Below, piece by piece: positions 34,135 through 44,103 of a stretch of DNA of 64,000 bases. Below the pieces are notes generated by a model. The model saw nothing but the letters and a program-made list of their open reading frames with translations, was not told the DNA's origin and made no database searches. Position 1 is the first letter of the stretch; every line of letters starts with the position of its first letter. Source of the stretch: Rhodoferax sp. (GTDB taxonomy: Bacteria; Pseudomonadota; Gammaproteobacteria; Burkholderiales; Burkholderiaceae_C); assembly GCA_031291305.1 (NCBI GenBank), contig JARLJH010000023.1:149839-213838 (forward strand). The letters are read 5' to 3'. Made by a program: the position numbers and the translations under genes.

Positions 34135-36576
34135 ATGTACTTATTGACACCTGACTCTGAATTGCGGGTGAACATTGGCCATTGGCGTGTTGTGAACGTC
34201 TGTGTGGCGAGTGGGCTGTTGGCTCCCGCGCTGGCGCTGGCACAGGACACTGCGCCAGCTGACCTGCTGCAACTGCGCAACAGCATGGCGCTGGAGTCGT
34301 CCATCAGCCCGCTCACCCGCAGTCTGTTGCCCACCTTTGTCTCGGGTGACACCATCACCGGCCGTACTGATCTGGAAACCATGGTGCAAGGCCATGCCAT
34401 GCTGCGCAAAGGCGACATGGTGATACGGGCCGACCGCCTGGAATACAACCAGCCTACCGACCTGGCGCGTGCCAACGGTAACGTGCATATCAACCGCGCC
34501 GGCAATGTCTATGAAGGCCCGTTGGTAGAGTTGCGAGTGGATGCATTTGAAGGCTTTTTCAACCAGCCAACCTACCACTTTCTCAAGAACGATGCCCACG
34601 GCCAGGCGGATCGGGTGGATTTTCTGGATGACCAGCGTGCGGTGATTCACAACGCCACCTTTACCACTTGCAAACGTCAGGGTGGTCCAGACTGGCTACC
34701 GGACTGGATCCTGAAGGCCACCCAGATCAGCATGGACAACGAAGAAGATGTCGGCACCGCAGAGGGTGCCTTGTTGAGCTTCAAAGGCGTACCACTGCTG
34801 CCGATTCCTTATCTGACGTTTCCGCTGAGTGACAAGCGCAAATCCGGCGTGCTGCCACCGACCATCGGCCTGGACAATGTCAACGGATTTGAGGTAGCTC
34901 TGCCCTACTACTGGAATATTGCACCCAATCGCGATGCCACATTCACGCCTACGCTGATGTCCAAGCGCGGGCTCGATATCGGCACGGAATTCCGATACCT
35001 GGAACCTGATTACTCTGGTGACGCAAAGGTTGACTGGATGCCCTCGGACCTGTTGCGCAACACCAGTCGTTGGAGCATAGAAGCCAGCCATCAGGCGCAA
35101 ATCGCCAGCGACTGGACCGACCATGGTTTCGCCTTGAACCTGAGCCTGAACCGCGTCAGCGACGACAACTACTGGCGTGATTTCACCCGTTCAGGCGGCA
35201 CATCCACCCAATTACTGTCGCCCACCGATGCGGCTCTGGTCGCGGCGAACAACCAACTCACTCAGCGCCTGCTGGCCAACGATGCCAAACTGTCTTGGAC
35301 CAATGGCTCTTTCAGCAGCTTTGTGCGCACTCTCAAGTGGCAAACACTGCAGAACCTGCAAGATTCGACGGCCACCATCGTGCCGCCCTATGACCGCCTG
35401 CCCGAACTGGCCACGCACTATGCCAGCAGCACCGCGACCGGCCTGAACCTAGCCATGGATGTGGACTACACCAGATTTCAATCCGATAGCAGTCTGACCA
35501 ATCAACCCAACGGTCAGCGCATGTTTTCGTTGATGCAGGTGAGCCGCACTTGGCAAGCACCGCAAGGCTATGTCACACCCAAAGTGCAGCTACACGCCAC
35601 CCAATACCAGTTTGATTCGCCTCTAAGTAATGGCGACAGTACGGCCAGTCGGGTTCTGCCAACCTTCAGCTTAGACAGTGGTCTGGTGTTTGAGCGCGAG
35701 GCTCAGTTTTTTGGCCGAAACCTTCTTCAGACACTGGAACCACGGGCGTTTTATGTTCGCACGCCGTATCGCGACCAGAGCCTGCTGCCCAATTACGACT
35801 CGGGCGCCAATGATTTCAATTTGTCAACGATCTACACCGAGAATGCTTTTGTCGGCAACGACCGCATCTCAGATGCCAACCAACTGACGCTGGGCGTAAC
35901 CAGCCGCTTGCTTGACCCAGACACGGGTGCCGAGTCGGCGCGTTTTGGTGTGGCGCAGCGCGTGCAGTTCAGCGACCAGCTCGTGACCTTGCCAGGCGGG
36001 GTACCGGTTACAGGCCGTTTAAGCGACTTGTTGCTAAGCACGTCGATCAACTGGGACCCGCACTGGGGCTTCAATGGCAACCTCCAGTACAACCCAGATA
36101 CAGAGCGCTCAATACGTTCCACCTTGGGGGCCAGTTACCACCCGAGCGACTATCACACCTTGTCGCTTGCGTACCGTTATCAGCGTGGTTCCAGCGAGCA
36201 GATTGATTTGGGCTGGCAGTGGCCTTTGAACGATCTGTGGGGTGATCGCGGTCAAGGCAGCGGCACAGGTCAAGGCGAAGGAGCGGGTCGCTGGTATAGC
36301 GTCGGGCGCCTGAACTACGGCATGGACGTAAAACAGATGGTCAACGCCATCGTCGGCTTTGAGTACGATGCGGGGTGCTGGCTGGGGCGCGTTGTGTTTT
36401 CGCGTCTGCAAACCAGCACGGCCAGTGCCACCCAAAGCATCATGTTCCAACTGGAGTTTGTCGGCTTCTCGCGCCTGGGCGTGAACCCGCTGCAGACTCT
36501 CAAGAGCAATATTCCCGGTTATCAGAACTTGCGTGCGCCAGCGGATGCACCAAGCCGTTTCAGCAATTACGATTGA
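34135..36576 (+). CDS. lptD: LPS-assembly outer-membrane protein LptD
   Basis: 813 residues. A signal peptide ends near ALALAQ (residue 37). Next comes the periplasmic OstA-type beta-jellyroll (VIRADRLEYNQPTDLARANG, DFLDDQRAVIHNATFTTC) and then the 26-strand barrel (LPIPYLTFPLSDKRKSGVLP opens it). With LptE it inserts lipopolysaccharide into the outer leaflet. Cys181 is on the N-domain side and a C-terminal Cys lies in DAGCWLGRVVFS; the usual Cys pairs are reduced. The gene heads lptD-surA-rsmA, divergent from amgK with 73 bp between the starts. Confidence 0.95.
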   Translation: MYLLTPDSELRVNIGHWRVVNVCVASGLLAPALALAQDTAPADLLQLRNSMALESSISPLTRSLLPTFVSGDTITGRTDLETMVQGHAMLRKGDMVIRADRLEYNQPTDLARANGNVHINRAGNVYEGPLVELRVDAFEGFFNQPTYHFLKNDAHGQADRVDFLDDQRAVIHNATFTTCKRQGGPDWLPDWILKATQISMDNEEDVGTAEGALLSFKGVPLLPIPYLTFPLSDKRKSGVLPPTIGLDNVNGFEVALPYYWNIAPNRDATFTPTLMSKRGLDIGTEFRYLEPDYSGDAKVDWMPSDLLRNTSRWSIEASHQAQIASDWTDHGFALNLSLNRVSDDNYWRDFTRSGGTSTQLLSPTDAALVAANNQLTQRLLANDAKLSWTNGSFSSFVRTLKWQTLQNLQDSTATIVPPYDRLPELATHYASSTATGLNLAMDVDYTRFQSDSSLTNQPNGQRMFSLMQVSRTWQAPQGYVTPKVQLHATQYQFDSPLSNGDSTASRVLPTFSLDSGLVFEREAQFFGRNLLQTLEPRAFYVRTPYRDQSLLPNYDSGANDFNLSTIYTENAFVGNDRISDANQLTLGVTSRLLDPDTGAESARFGVAQRVQFSDQLVTLPGGVPVTGRLSDLLLSTSINWDPHWGFNGNLQYNPDTERSIRSTLGASYHPSDYHTLSLAYRYQRGSSEQIDLGWQWPLNDLWGDRGQGSGTGQGEGAGRWYSVGRLNYGMDVKQMVNAIVGFEYDAGCWLGRVVFSRLQTSTASATQSIMFQLEFVGFSRLGVNPLQTLKSNIPGYQNLRAPADAPSRFSNYD

Positions 36577-36582
36577 ACCACC

Positions 36583-37941
36583 ATGACCTATCGACCCAAG
36601 ACCTTTTCCCTGGCTGCGCTGGCGCTCGTGGCATTGAGTCAGGCGCAAACGCAAGGCCTGCACATACCCGATGTTCACTCCCCGTCACCAGTCGCGACTA
36701 AGTTGTCCACAGCGCAGGCAGACTTCATCGTCGCGGTGGTGAATTCCGAACCCATCACCAATATTGAAGTGCAGCGTGAAACGCAACGTGAGTACCAACA
36801 ATTGGTGCAACAACACCGTGCGCCGCCAGATGCCAGGGTGTTGCTACCCGAGGTGCTGGAGGGGCTGATCAACCGCAAAGCCCAATTGCAGTTGGCGCGT
36901 GAAACGGGACTGCGTGTCGAAGAATCAGCCATTGACCAAGCGGAACAATCCATCGCTGCGCAAAACCAATTTGATGTGGCCGAACTGCACCAGCGCGTAC
37001 AGCAAGAAGGCCAGTCCATTAGCGAGTTTCGCAACCAGTTGTCGGACCAGATATTGCTGCAACGACTGCGTGAGCGTGACGTTGACGCCCACGTCAAAGT
37101 GAACGAGCAGGACATCGACCAGTTTCTGCAGGAGCAGAAAACAGTCATGGACTCGGGCGACGTCGAGATCAACCTGGCACAAATTCTGGTGGCGGTGCCA
37201 GAGTCAGCCTCGCCAACTCAGGTCGACGCCTTGAAATTGCGGGCGCAGAGGGCGCTGGATCGGGCGCGCAAGGGAGAAGACTTTGCGGCTCTGGTGAAAG
37301 AATTTTCTGATGCCTCCGATTTGGCGAACGGTGGCCAATTGGGTTTGCGAAGTACCAGCCGATACCCTGAGCTGTTTGTCAAGGCCACTCACACGCTGGG
37401 CGTGGGTGACGTGGCCGACTTGGTGCGATCACCAGCAGGATTTCATGTGTTGAAAGTGATCGAGAAAGTCAGGCCAGATTTGCCCACGATGGCGGTGACG
37501 CAAAGCCATGCACGGCATATCTTGCTGGTGCCTAGTGCCCACATGAGCGAGGCTGAAGCGGTGCGCAAGCTCGCCGACCTCAAGAAACAGATAGTGTCCA
37601 ATCAAGCCGACTTTGCCGCGCTGGCGCGCGAATATTCACAGGACGGCAGCGCGGCACAGGGTGGTGACCTGGGTTGGGCCAGCCCGGGTATGTTTGTGCC
37701 CGAGTTCGAGACCGCCATGAACCGCCTAGCTCCCGGCGAGGTAAGCGACCCACTGGTGTCGCGCTTCGGAGTGCACTTGATCCAATTGTTGGAGCGCCGC
37801 AAAGTCAGCTTGACGCAGGAGCAGCAGCGTGAAGCTGCGCGTGCTGTGCTGCGGGAAAAGAAGATTCAGGAGGCCTACCGCACCTGGGTGCAGGATATAC
37901 GCGCCCGAGCATATGTGGAAATGCGCGAGCCACCGCAGTAG
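36583..37941 (+). CDS. surA: Periplasmic chaperone and peptidyl-prolyl isomerase SurA
   Basis: 452 residues. A short hydrophobic N-terminus with an ALSQAQ-type end is the probable signal. Then come the SurA N-domain ([20 protein letters not shown]) and two parvulin domains: about 185-285 ([29 protein letters not shown]) and 300-400 ([39 protein letters not shown]). It escorts outer-membrane proteins such as LptD across the periplasm. It starts 6 bp after lptD and precedes rsmA by 34 bp; pdxA, often found between them, is absent. Confidence 0.95.
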   Translation: MTYRPKTFSLAALALVALSQAQTQGLHIPDVHSPSPVATKLSTAQADFIVAVVNSEPITNIEVQRETQREYQQLVQQHRAPPDARVLLPEVLEGLINRKAQLQLARETGLRVEESAIDQAEQSIAAQNQFDVAELHQRVQQEGQSISEFRNQLSDQILLQRLRERDVDAHVKVNEQDIDQFLQEQKTVMDSGDVEINLAQILVAVPESASPTQVDALKLRAQRALDRARKGEDFAALVKEFSDASDLANGGQLGLRSTSRYPELFVKATHTLGVGDVADLVRSPAGFHVLKVIEKVRPDLPTMAVTQSHARHILLVPSAHMSEAEAVRKLADLKKQIVSNQADFAALAREYSQDGSAAQGGDLGWASPGMFVPEFETAMNRLAPGEVSDPLVSRFGVHLIQLLERRKVSLTQEQQREAARAVLREKKIQEAYRTWVQDIRARAYVEMREPPQ

Positions 37942-37975
37942 TGCCGACTTTGCCGCATTAGCCCCCTCACCTTCC

Positions 37976-38746
37976 ATGAAGCACATTGCGCGCAAGCGTT
38001 TTGGACAGCATTTCCTGACGGATGGCGGCATCATTGACGCCATCGTGGATGCCATTGATCCCAAGCCTGCTCAGGCCATGGTTGAAATCGGACCTGGCTT
38101 GGCAGCGTTGACGCAGCCACTGGTGGAGCACCTCGGTGCCTTGACGGTGATAGAACTGGATCGCGATCTGGCCCAGCGGTTGCGTTCTCACAGTCAGCTG
38201 CGAGTGGTTGAATCTGATGTGCTTAAAGTTGATTTTTCGCTGATAGCACAGGAACTTGACGCTATCAAAATCAGAGTTGTCGGCAATCTACCCTATAACA
38301 TCTCGACACCGATTCTTTTCCACTTGCTGAAATATGTGGATGTGATCGAAGATCAGCACTTCATGCTGCAAAAGGAAGTGATTGACCGCATGGTGGCACG
38401 CCCGGCTACTGGGGCTTATGGCCGCCTGAGCGTCATGCTGCAGTGGCGCTATGCGATGGAAAACGTGCTGCTGGTGCCGCCTGAGAGCTTCGAACCACCA
38501 CCGCGTGTAGACAGCGCGGTAGTACGCATGGTGCCGCGTGACAAGCCGGCGGCAGTGAACGTGACGCTGCTCAGTGAAATGGTTCAGGTAGCTTTCAGCC
38601 AGCGCCGCAAACTGTTGCGCCATACGCTGGGGCAGTGGCTACAGGCCAGGCAATTTGCCGGTGGGTTTGATGTGCAACGCCGCGCGGAAGAAGTACCAGT
38701 GGACGACTACATCGCTCTGGCCTTGGCGGTAGCTGAGCAGATATAA
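37976..38746 (+). CDS. rsmA: 16S rRNA dimethyladenosine transferase RsmA (KsgA)
   Basis: 256 residues. It opens with [20 protein letters not shown] and carries the SAM site [14 protein letters not shown], the catalytic [10 protein letters not shown] and the C-terminal [12 protein letters not shown]. It dimethylates A1518 and A1519 of 16S rRNA. The frame is open back to 37829 but that part overlaps surA, so I start at 37976. Around residues 85-99 ([15 protein letters not shown]) the DNA carries TGATAGC and GCTATCA arms and may hold a family A remnant. A clear terminator follows. Confidence 0.95.
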   Translation: MKHIARKRFGQHFLTDGGIIDAIVDAIDPKPAQAMVEIGPGLAALTQPLVEHLGALTVIELDRDLAQRLRSHSQLRVVESDVLKVDFSLIAQELDAIKIRVVGNLPYNISTPILFHLLKYVDVIEDQHFMLQKEVIDRMVARPATGAYGRLSVMLQWRYAMENVLLVPPESFEPPPRVDSAVVRMVPRDKPAAVNVTLLSEMVQVAFSQRRKLLRHTLGQWLQARQFAGGFDVQRRAEEVPVDDYIALALAVAEQI

Positions 38747-38750
38747 AAAA

Positions 38751-38775
38751 AGCCTGAACAAGTCAGGCTCTTTTG
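38751..38775 (+). terminator. Intrinsic terminator after rsmA
   Basis: AGCCTGA (38751-38757), loop ACAAG, TCAGGCT (38763-38769), then CTTTT. The A-run just before the stem makes it partly bidirectional. It ends the lptD-surA-rsmA transcript. Confidence 0.8.
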
Positions 38776-38791
38776 TCCGCAGTCGCTGGAA

Positions 38792-39013
38792 TTAATTGGT
38801 TGTCCAATAACCCGCGTTGAAGGGGCTGCTCATGCGCAGCGCCAGCGGGGAAATATCTAACAACTTGTCAGTAGGCATTTTTTCGCCATTTTCCGCGTGA
38901 ACTTCGATCGCTTGCCCCCCTGGGAGTGTTGCGCCGTTGTTGGTGTTTGCCTCGTTAGCCCGGTCTGCTTGGCTGGTGTGTGCAGAACGGGCTACAGAAA
39001 AGAATAGAAACAC
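38792..39013 (-). CDS. Possible small protein downstream of barstar
   Basis: A 73-codon frame that would start at a GTG inside the barstar gene (overlap 22 bp) and end just after the rsmA terminator. The sequence is polar with no recognisable domain (ANEANTNNGATLPGGQAIEV), and only the first ten residues are hydrophobic. No good ribosome site is visible. It may be a real third gene of the barnase-barstar unit or chance; otherwise 38776-38991 is empty. Confidence 0.2.
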   Translation of the reverse strand: MFLFFSVARSAHTSQADRANEANTNNGATLPGGQAIEVHAENGEKMPTDKLLDISPLALRMSSPFNAGYWTTN

Positions 39014-39441
39014 CTGAAGGGTATTTTTCGGTCACCCCAATAATCTGCTGTGTCACGGAAGATGTCCAACAGTTGCTCGCGCGCTTCCTTGTCAAACTTC
39101 GCGTTGGCCGGGATATGCTCAAGCACAGCAATAAACCCAGGTTGTGGCCCGGATTTGTGCACCGGGTCAGTCATGCTGTCATACAGAGAGTCAAAGTTCT
39201 TGCCTACCTGTACGGTCAACATGAATTGCTGGCTAATCAGATCCAACACGTCTTGCTTGCTCTGGGCGTTAGCCAGGTTGGCGTACAGAAAATGATGGCC
39301 CAGACCCTGCGCCGCTGCCTGAAGGTCAGGCACACGAAAAGCCCGGATCGATTGAACAATATTGGGTCGCACACCGCGCAAGGGCTCGTCCGCCAGGGCG
39401 GTCGGCGACTTGAGGGTTGCCTGATCAAGTAACATATTCAT
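38992..39441 (-). CDS. Barstar-family ribonuclease inhibitor
   Basis: 149 residues. The stretch KQDVLDLISQQFMLTVQVGK followed by NFDSLYDSMTD matches the barstar helix that plugs the barnase active site, where the acidic Asp residues contact the RNase. The end (LLDIFRDTADYWGDRKIPFR) resembles the last strand region. It would protect the cell from the RNase encoded 34 bp upstream on the same strand. It is longer than the 90-residue classical barstar because of an N-terminal extension of about 50 residues. Confidence 0.82.
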   Translation of the reverse strand: MNMLLDQATLKSPTALADEPLRGVRPNIVQSIRAFRVPDLQAAAQGLGHHFLYANLANAQSKQDVLDLISQQFMLTVQVGKNFDSLYDSMTDPVHKSGPQPGFIAVLEHIPANAKFDKEAREQLLDIFRDTADYWGDRKIPFRCFYSFL

Positions 39442-39475
39442 CTTCTCTCTTCAGTTCAAAGTAACAATTCAAAAT

Positions 39476-39868
39476 TCAGGGCACGATCTTGCGAAAACTC
39501 GCATAGTGATCGGCGGTGTAGTAGCAAGCATCTGGCGTCTTCGGCATTCCGCCACAGACGATTCGTCGGGTTCCCCGGTGCCACAGGCCAGGGGTTGGTA
39601 CGGTGTACTCTCGGTAATAGCCACGTTTGAAGGGTGGCAGCAGCCTTTCCCGATTGCCAAAAATAACACCATCCTTCTCACTAGCAAACGGGCCACCCTG
39701 ATGAATCAGGGCATACATCTGCTCGCCTTGTTGGGGCAACTCGGCTACCCGGATAGTGGCAGAAATATCCGCTGACGTGTTCTGCCGGGACTGCGCCGGT
39801 CCCGGTGCCATCACTGCGATCAAACATAAGCCAGTGAGCACCAACTTGAATTTTTCAAATCGCGTCAT
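39476..39868 (-). CDS. Secreted guanyl-specific ribonuclease, barnase/RNase Sa type
   Basis: 130 residues. A hydrophobic N-terminus (FKLVLTGLCLIAVMAPGPAQ) is an export signal. The mature domain keeps the microbial RNase pattern: FGNRERLLP, YYREYTVPTPG with the general base Glu87, RGTRRIV with Arg102, and YYTADHYASF with the general acid His121. It would cut single-stranded RNA after guanine outside the cytoplasm. I chose ATG 39868, about 9 bp from TAAGGA; an ATG at 39877 is too close to it. The inhibitor gene follows on the same transcript. Confidence 0.87.
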   Translation of the reverse strand: MTRFEKFKLVLTGLCLIAVMAPGPAQSRQNTSADISATIRVAELPQQGEQMYALIHQGGPFASEKDGVIFGNRERLLPPFKRGYYREYTVPTPGLWHRGTRRIVCGGMPKTPDACYYTADHYASFRKIVP

Positions 39869-39936
39869 GGAGGGCATTCCTTACAACCACTTGGGGTAAA
39901 CCCGAATCACCAAGGGCGTAAGTGTCGGCGATTTGC

Positions 39937-39977
39937 AAAAAAAACGCAAGCCATTGCTCAAACAATAAGCAATGGCT
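39937..39977 (-). terminator. Intrinsic terminator after maeB
   Basis: On the minus strand: AGCCATTGCT, a 9-base loop, AGCAATGGCT, then TGCG and eight T residues. It lies about 55 bp after the maeB stop and before the RNase gene, separating the two transcripts. Confidence 0.8.
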
Positions 39978-39992
39978 GTGGGGGATTAGGTG

Positions 39993-40014
39993 GTCCGCTG
40001 CGCAGGCAGCGGAC
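39993..40014. terminator. Second hairpin after maeB
   Basis: GTCCGCTGC (39993-40001) and GCAGCGGAC (40006-40014) form a perfect 9-bp stem with a four-base loop, followed by TTTT on the plus strand. For the maeB transcript it precedes the T-rich terminator and may act as an RNA-stabilising stem. Confidence 0.55.
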
Positions 40015-40029
40015 TTTTGGCGTTACTTT

Positions 40030-42357
40030 TTAACGATCAGCGTTGGCGTCAGCCACCGTCAGCGCAGTCATGTTGACGATGCGTCGTACGGTGGTGCTGG
40101 CGGTCAGAATGTGCACTGGCTTGGCAGCACCCAGTAGCACCGGACCCACGGCGATGTTGCCGCCTGCGGTGACTTTGAGCAGGTTGTAGGCGATGTTCGC
40201 GGCGTCAATGTTGGGCAGCACCAGCAGATTAGCATCACCAGCGAGCATGTTGCGTGGCATCAGAGCATGGCGTGCTGCGCTGTCCAGAGCCAGATCAGCA
40301 TGCATTTCGCCTTCCACCTCCAGCCAGGGGGCTTGCAAGCGCAGCAATTCCAGGGTCTGACGCATCTTGATGGCGCTGGGCTGGTCACTGGAGCCAAAGT
40401 TGGAGTGACTCAGCAGTGCAGCGCGCGGGTGCAGGCCAAAGCGCTTCATTTCCTCAGCCGCCATCACGGTGATAGTGGCCAGTTCCTGAGCCGTAGGGTC
40501 GTAATTGACATGGGTGTCTACCAGGAAGATCTGTCGATCAGGCAGCATCAATCCGTTCATGCAAGCGTAGATTTCCACATCATGCGCGCTGTTGAGGTTG
40601 GCACGCGTTCGTTTGCCGATCACCTGGTCGATGTAATGCAAGTGTAGGTTGGTGGTTCCCCAAGTGCCGCAGATGATGCCATCGACGTAACCCTTGTGCA
40701 GCAGCATCGAGCCGATCAACGTCAGGCGACGGCGCATTTCGATCTTGGCAGCCTGCACAGTGACGCCCTTGCGCTCGGCCATGTGGTGATAGGTTTGCCA
40801 GAAATCGCGGTAACGCTCGTCCTGCTCGACGTTGACCACGTCGTAGTCCAGTTCTTCTTCCAGTCGCAAGCCAAATTTCTGGATGCGCTGCGCGATGACT
40901 GCCGGGCGACCAATCAAGGTTGGTCGTGCCAAGCCTTCGTCAACAACGATCTGGCAGGCGCGCAGCACGCGCTCTTCTTCGCCCTCGCAATAGGCCACAC
41001 GCTTGTGCAACGCTTTCTTGGCGGCGGTGAAGATGGGCTTCATCATCGTGCCCGAGGCGTAAACGAAACTTTGCAATTGCTCACGGTAAGCGGTGAAGTC
41101 AGTGATCGGGCGCGTGGCCACGCCGCTGTCGGCCGCAGCCTTGGCCACGGCAGGGGCAATCACGACCATCAGCCGCGGGTCAAACGGCTTCGGAATCAGG
41201 TATTCGGGGCCAAAAGCCAGTTGTTCGCCCGCATAGGCGGCGGCCACCACTTCACTCTGCTCGGCTCGTGCCAGTTCGGCAATGGCGTGCACCGCGGCAA
41301 TTTCCATCTCCAGCGTGATGGTGGAGGCGCCGGCATCCAACGCACCGCGGAAGATGTACGGGAAGCACAGAACGTTATTGACCTGATTCGGGTAGTCGGT
41401 GCGGCCGGTGGCGATGATGGCATCGTCACGCACCGCCTTGACTTCCTCGGGCAGGATTTCAGGCGTTGGGTTAGCCAGGGCGAACACCAGTGGGTTAGCA
41501 GCCATTTTGGCGACCATGTGACCCTTGAGTACGCCCCCCGCAGACAGACCCAAAAACACATCAGCGCCCTCAATCGCCTCGCTCAGGGTGCGCGCCGAGG
41601 TCTTTTGTGCAAAGAAGGCCTTATCGTCATCCATCAGCTCGGTGCGGCCTTCGTAGACCACACCGGCCAAGTCGGTGACGAAGATGTTTTCACGGGAAAT
41701 GCCCAGTTTGACGAGCAGACCCAGGCAAGCCAAAGCCGCCGCACCAGCGCCCGAGGTCACCAGTTTCACCTTGGCCGGGTCTTTGCCGACGACTTTCAAG
41801 CCGTTCAGAATAGCCGCTCCCACGACGATGGCCGTACCGTGTTGGTCATCATGGAAAACGGGAATCTTCATGCGCTCGCGCAGCTTGCGCTCGACGTAGA
41901 AGCAGTCCGGCGCCTTGATATCCTCCAAATTGATACCGCCAAAGGTGGGTTCGAGCGAGGCAATGATTTCCACCAGCTTGTCGAGGTCGTGTTTTTCGTT
42001 GATCTCGATGTCAAACACATCAATACCGGCGAATTTCTTGAACAACACGCCCTTGCCTTCCATCACTGGTTTGGCGGCCAGCGGTCCGATGTCTCCCAAG
42101 CCAAGCACGGCGGTGCCATTGGTGATAACGGCTACCAGGTTTCCACGGCTGGTGTATTTGAAGGCTGCGTTGGGGTCTCTGACAATTTCCTCACAGGGGG
42201 CGGCTACACCCGGCGAATAAGCCAGCGCCAGGTCGTGTTGGTTAGTCAGTTGCTTAGTAGCGGCAATGGCAATCTTGCCCGGTGTAGGAAACTGGTGGTA
42301 ATCCAAAGCGGCACGGCGCTGCTGGACACGCTTTTCTTCAGGGGTGTTGTAGGGCAT
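40030..42357 (-). CDS. maeB: NADP-dependent malic enzyme with phosphotransacetylase-like C-terminus
   Basis: 775 residues. The N-terminal malic-enzyme half (to about 430) has [36 protein letters not shown] and [16 protein letters not shown] (NADP fold). The C-terminal half (about 445-775) is a phosphate acetyl/butyryltransferase-like domain, usually regulatory, binding acetyl-CoA. It converts malate to pyruvate, CO2 and NADPH. The start at 42357 has AGGAG upstream; the frame extends further without homology. Transcribed alone and ended by the hairpins at 39937-40014. Confidence 0.94.
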   Translation of the reverse strand: MPYNTPEEKRVQQRRAALDYHQFPTPGKIAIAATKQLTNQHDLALAYSPGVAAPCEEIVRDPNAAFKYTSRGNLVAVITNGTAVLGLGDIGPLAAKPVMEGKGVLFKKFAGIDVFDIEINEKHDLDKLVEIIASLEPTFGGINLEDIKAPDCFYVERKLRERMKIPVFHDDQHGTAIVVGAAILNGLKVVGKDPAKVKLVTSGAGAAALACLGLLVKLGISRENIFVTDLAGVVYEGRTELMDDDKAFFAQKTSARTLSEAIEGADVFLGLSAGGVLKGHMVAKMAANPLVFALANPTPEILPEEVKAVRDDAIIATGRTDYPNQVNNVLCFPYIFRGALDAGASTITLEMEIAAVHAIAELARAEQSEVVAAAYAGEQLAFGPEYLIPKPFDPRLMVVIAPAVAKAAADSGVATRPITDFTAYREQLQSFVYASGTMMKPIFTAAKKALHKRVAYCEGEEERVLRACQIVVDEGLARPTLIGRPAVIAQRIQKFGLRLEEELDYDVVNVEQDERYRDFWQTYHHMAERKGVTVQAAKIEMRRRLTLIGSMLLHKGYVDGIICGTWGTTNLHLHYIDQVIGKRTRANLNSAHDVEIYACMNGLMLPDRQIFLVDTHVNYDPTAQELATITVMAAEEMKRFGLHPRAALLSHSNFGSSDQPSAIKMRQTLELLRLQAPWLEVEGEMHADLALDSAARHALMPRNMLAGDANLLVLPNIDAANIAYNLLKVTAGGNIAVGPVLLGAAKPVHILTASTTVRRIVNMTALTVADANADR

Positions 42358-42499
42358 GCAGGTCTCCTGTCGGCCACTGGCGCGATGCAACGTGTCGCGC
42401 CATAAATGTTTGAGGGGCGCGAATTGTAGGCCTGCGTGGGGCGGTCTGAAAATGTGGGATTCCAAGCCGCTTTCGCAGCTTCAGTCAACCGTCATAGGC

Positions 42500-43720
42500 T
42501 CAAGCGGTCATCCGTTTAGTCTGCTCCGACCGTCGACTGGTTTGTTGCCCGGTCAGAGCAAAGCCGAGCTGTTGGCCCACTGCATCCTCAAATTGCCAGA
42601 CGCCGGGTTCCGGCATGCGCCACTGACCAGGCGTTCCCGGTGCCGGTGCCGCCACCACGATGGGCAAGGCAGGCGTTTTGATGGCCACCGGCATCAGCGG
42701 AAAGACAACGGCAGTCGGGTTGCCAGCCAGCGTCGCCGCCAAGGCACGAGCGGCAGACATGATGGGCATCACAAATGGCAGGCTGTGGCCGTCACACACG
42801 GCCATGTCGGCTGCATCGGCCCACAGGCCCCGGGCGTATTGCGCGCCGTCACCCAGGGCGTAAACCCCTGGCGCGCTGGTTTGCAGCCGTTCATCGACCA
42901 GCACACCGCGTTCGCAGACCAAACCGGCTGCCTTTGCCAGTGCTGTATTTGCTCTTAATCCAATAGCGCTAAGCACTGTATCTACCTGGGCCATATGCCC
43001 ATTTTTCAGTTCAACTTGCAACGAAGCCTGTCCGGTATCAGCAGCGGCATCAGGGTGCCGGTGGACGCCGACCACGCTGGTGCCGAAATGCCAGATGACA
43101 CCCAGCGCAGTCAACGCATCGCGCAGTTGGGTGCTGGCCGCAACGGGCAACAGGGCGGCGATCGGACCGGTCGCCGGATCAGCCACACTGACCTGGTAAC
43201 CGGCGGAGACCAAGTCGTTGGCGAATTCGCACCCAATCAATCCGGCCCCCATGATCAGAACGTGCCTGCGCCTGGCACCCGTATGCGTGCCGACCGGGTG
43301 GAGGCGGGCGTGAAATTCGCTGAAGTCGTTCAACGAGTTGACGGATTGCACCTGGTCGGCCGCATCTCCAGCTAGCGGGACGCGAATGGCGTTGGCGCCG
43401 GTGGCCAAAACCAGTTGGCTATAGGGGTAGTCACCCGCGCTGGTGCTGACAGTCCTGGAAGCAGGGTCCAGTGCCGTAACCCATGTACGCGGCAGCAGGG
43501 TGACGCCCAGCGCCTTGGCCATGCTGGCTGCCGGTGTGGTGACCAATTGGGCCGGACCACGCTTTTGGGCGAAGGCGTTCGACAATGAGGGCTTGGCGTA
43601 AAAGTCGCCGTTGTCGGCGGTAATGAGCATCACCGGGGTGCTGGGGTCAAGCTTTCGAAACTCGCGTACCGTGGTCCAGCCAGCAAGACCGGAGCCGATG
43701 ATGATGATGGGATGTGCCAT
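42500..43720 (-). CDS. Rubredoxin-NAD(+) reductase, FAD-dependent
   Basis: 406 residues. FAD-binding IIIIGSGLAGWTTVREFRKL is at the very start. The NAD-binding loop HVLIMGAGLIGCEFANDLVS lies near 155-175, and GVYALGDGAQYA near 290 is the second FAD contact. This is the layout of rubredoxin and nitric-oxide reductases of the pyridine-nucleotide disulfide family without a redox disulfide. A rubredoxin gene lies 125 bp upstream and a rubrerythrin gene before that, so it should pass NADH electrons to rubredoxin. Start at ATG 43720. Confidence 0.87.
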   Translation of the reverse strand: MAHPIIIIGSGLAGWTTVREFRKLDPSTPVMLITADNGDFYAKPSLSNAFAQKRGPAQLVTTPAASMAKALGVTLLPRTWVTALDPASRTVSTSAGDYPYSQLVLATGANAIRVPLAGDAADQVQSVNSLNDFSEFHARLHPVGTHTGARRRHVLIMGAGLIGCEFANDLVSAGYQVSVADPATGPIAALLPVAASTQLRDALTALGVIWHFGTSVVGVHRHPDAAADTGQASLQVELKNGHMAQVDTVLSAIGLRANTALAKAAGLVCERGVLVDERLQTSAPGVYALGDGAQYARGLWADAADMAVCDGHSLPFVMPIMSAARALAATLAGNPTAVVFPLMPVAIKTPALPIVVAAPAPGTPGQWRMPEPGVWQFEDAVGQQLGFALTGQQTSRRSEQTKRMTA

Positions 43721-43845
43721 GGCTTTTCTTTGGGGGTGCGCTGATCCACCACGCATGTCACAACGGGTGTAACACGCGGCTTCAACAGAGATGATCGGGG
43801 TTGTGCGGCGGCAGATTCAATGCCTGTCACGCACAACGTCAGGCC

Positions 43846-44010
43846 TCAGATTTCGACCGCCTCAAAGTCGGCCTTGGCGACACCACAATCCGGGCAAGCC
43901 CAGGTGTCGGGTACATCGGCCCATGGCGTGCCCGGCGCGATGCCATCTTCAGGGCGGCCAGCCGCTTCGTCATACACAAAACCGCACACGATGCAGAGAT
44001 AGGTTTTCAT
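43846..44010 (-). CDS. Rubredoxin
   Basis: 54 residues, found by reading the minus strand between the reductase and rubrerythrin genes. The sequence starts [18 protein letters not shown], continues with [17 protein letters not shown] and ends [17 protein letters not shown]. The two CxxC(G) pairs (Cys6/Cys9 and Cys39/Cys42) that hold the single iron are exactly as in the family. It carries one electron at low potential from the reductase to rubrerythrin or another acceptor. An ATG three bases upstream (44013) is an equally possible start. Confidence 0.93.
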   Translation of the reverse strand: MKTYLCIVCGFVYDEAAGRPEDGIAPGTPWADVPDTWACPDCGVAKADFEAVEI

Positions 44011-44035
44011 CATTCAATCCAATCAAAAATATATA

Positions 44036-44086
44036 AGAAAATGGCCTCAAGCCCTTATAAATACTTGGCAATTAGCTATGTAAAAC
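44036..44086 (+). repeat. Family A dispersed repeat
   Basis: AAAATGGCCTCAAGCCC, TTATAAATACTTGGCA, ATTAGCTATGTAAAAC. It separates the rubrerythrin stop from the rubredoxin start in what would otherwise be one operon. Confidence 0.75.
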
Positions 44087-44103
44087 AGAGTTTAATTCGG
44101 TGC

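Noticed and set aside
42945-43005. AT-rich stretch with CCAATAGCGCTAAGCAC inside the rubredoxin reductase gene
   Set aside because: The protein there (VLSAIGLRANTALA) is the normal conserved segment, so no inserted element.
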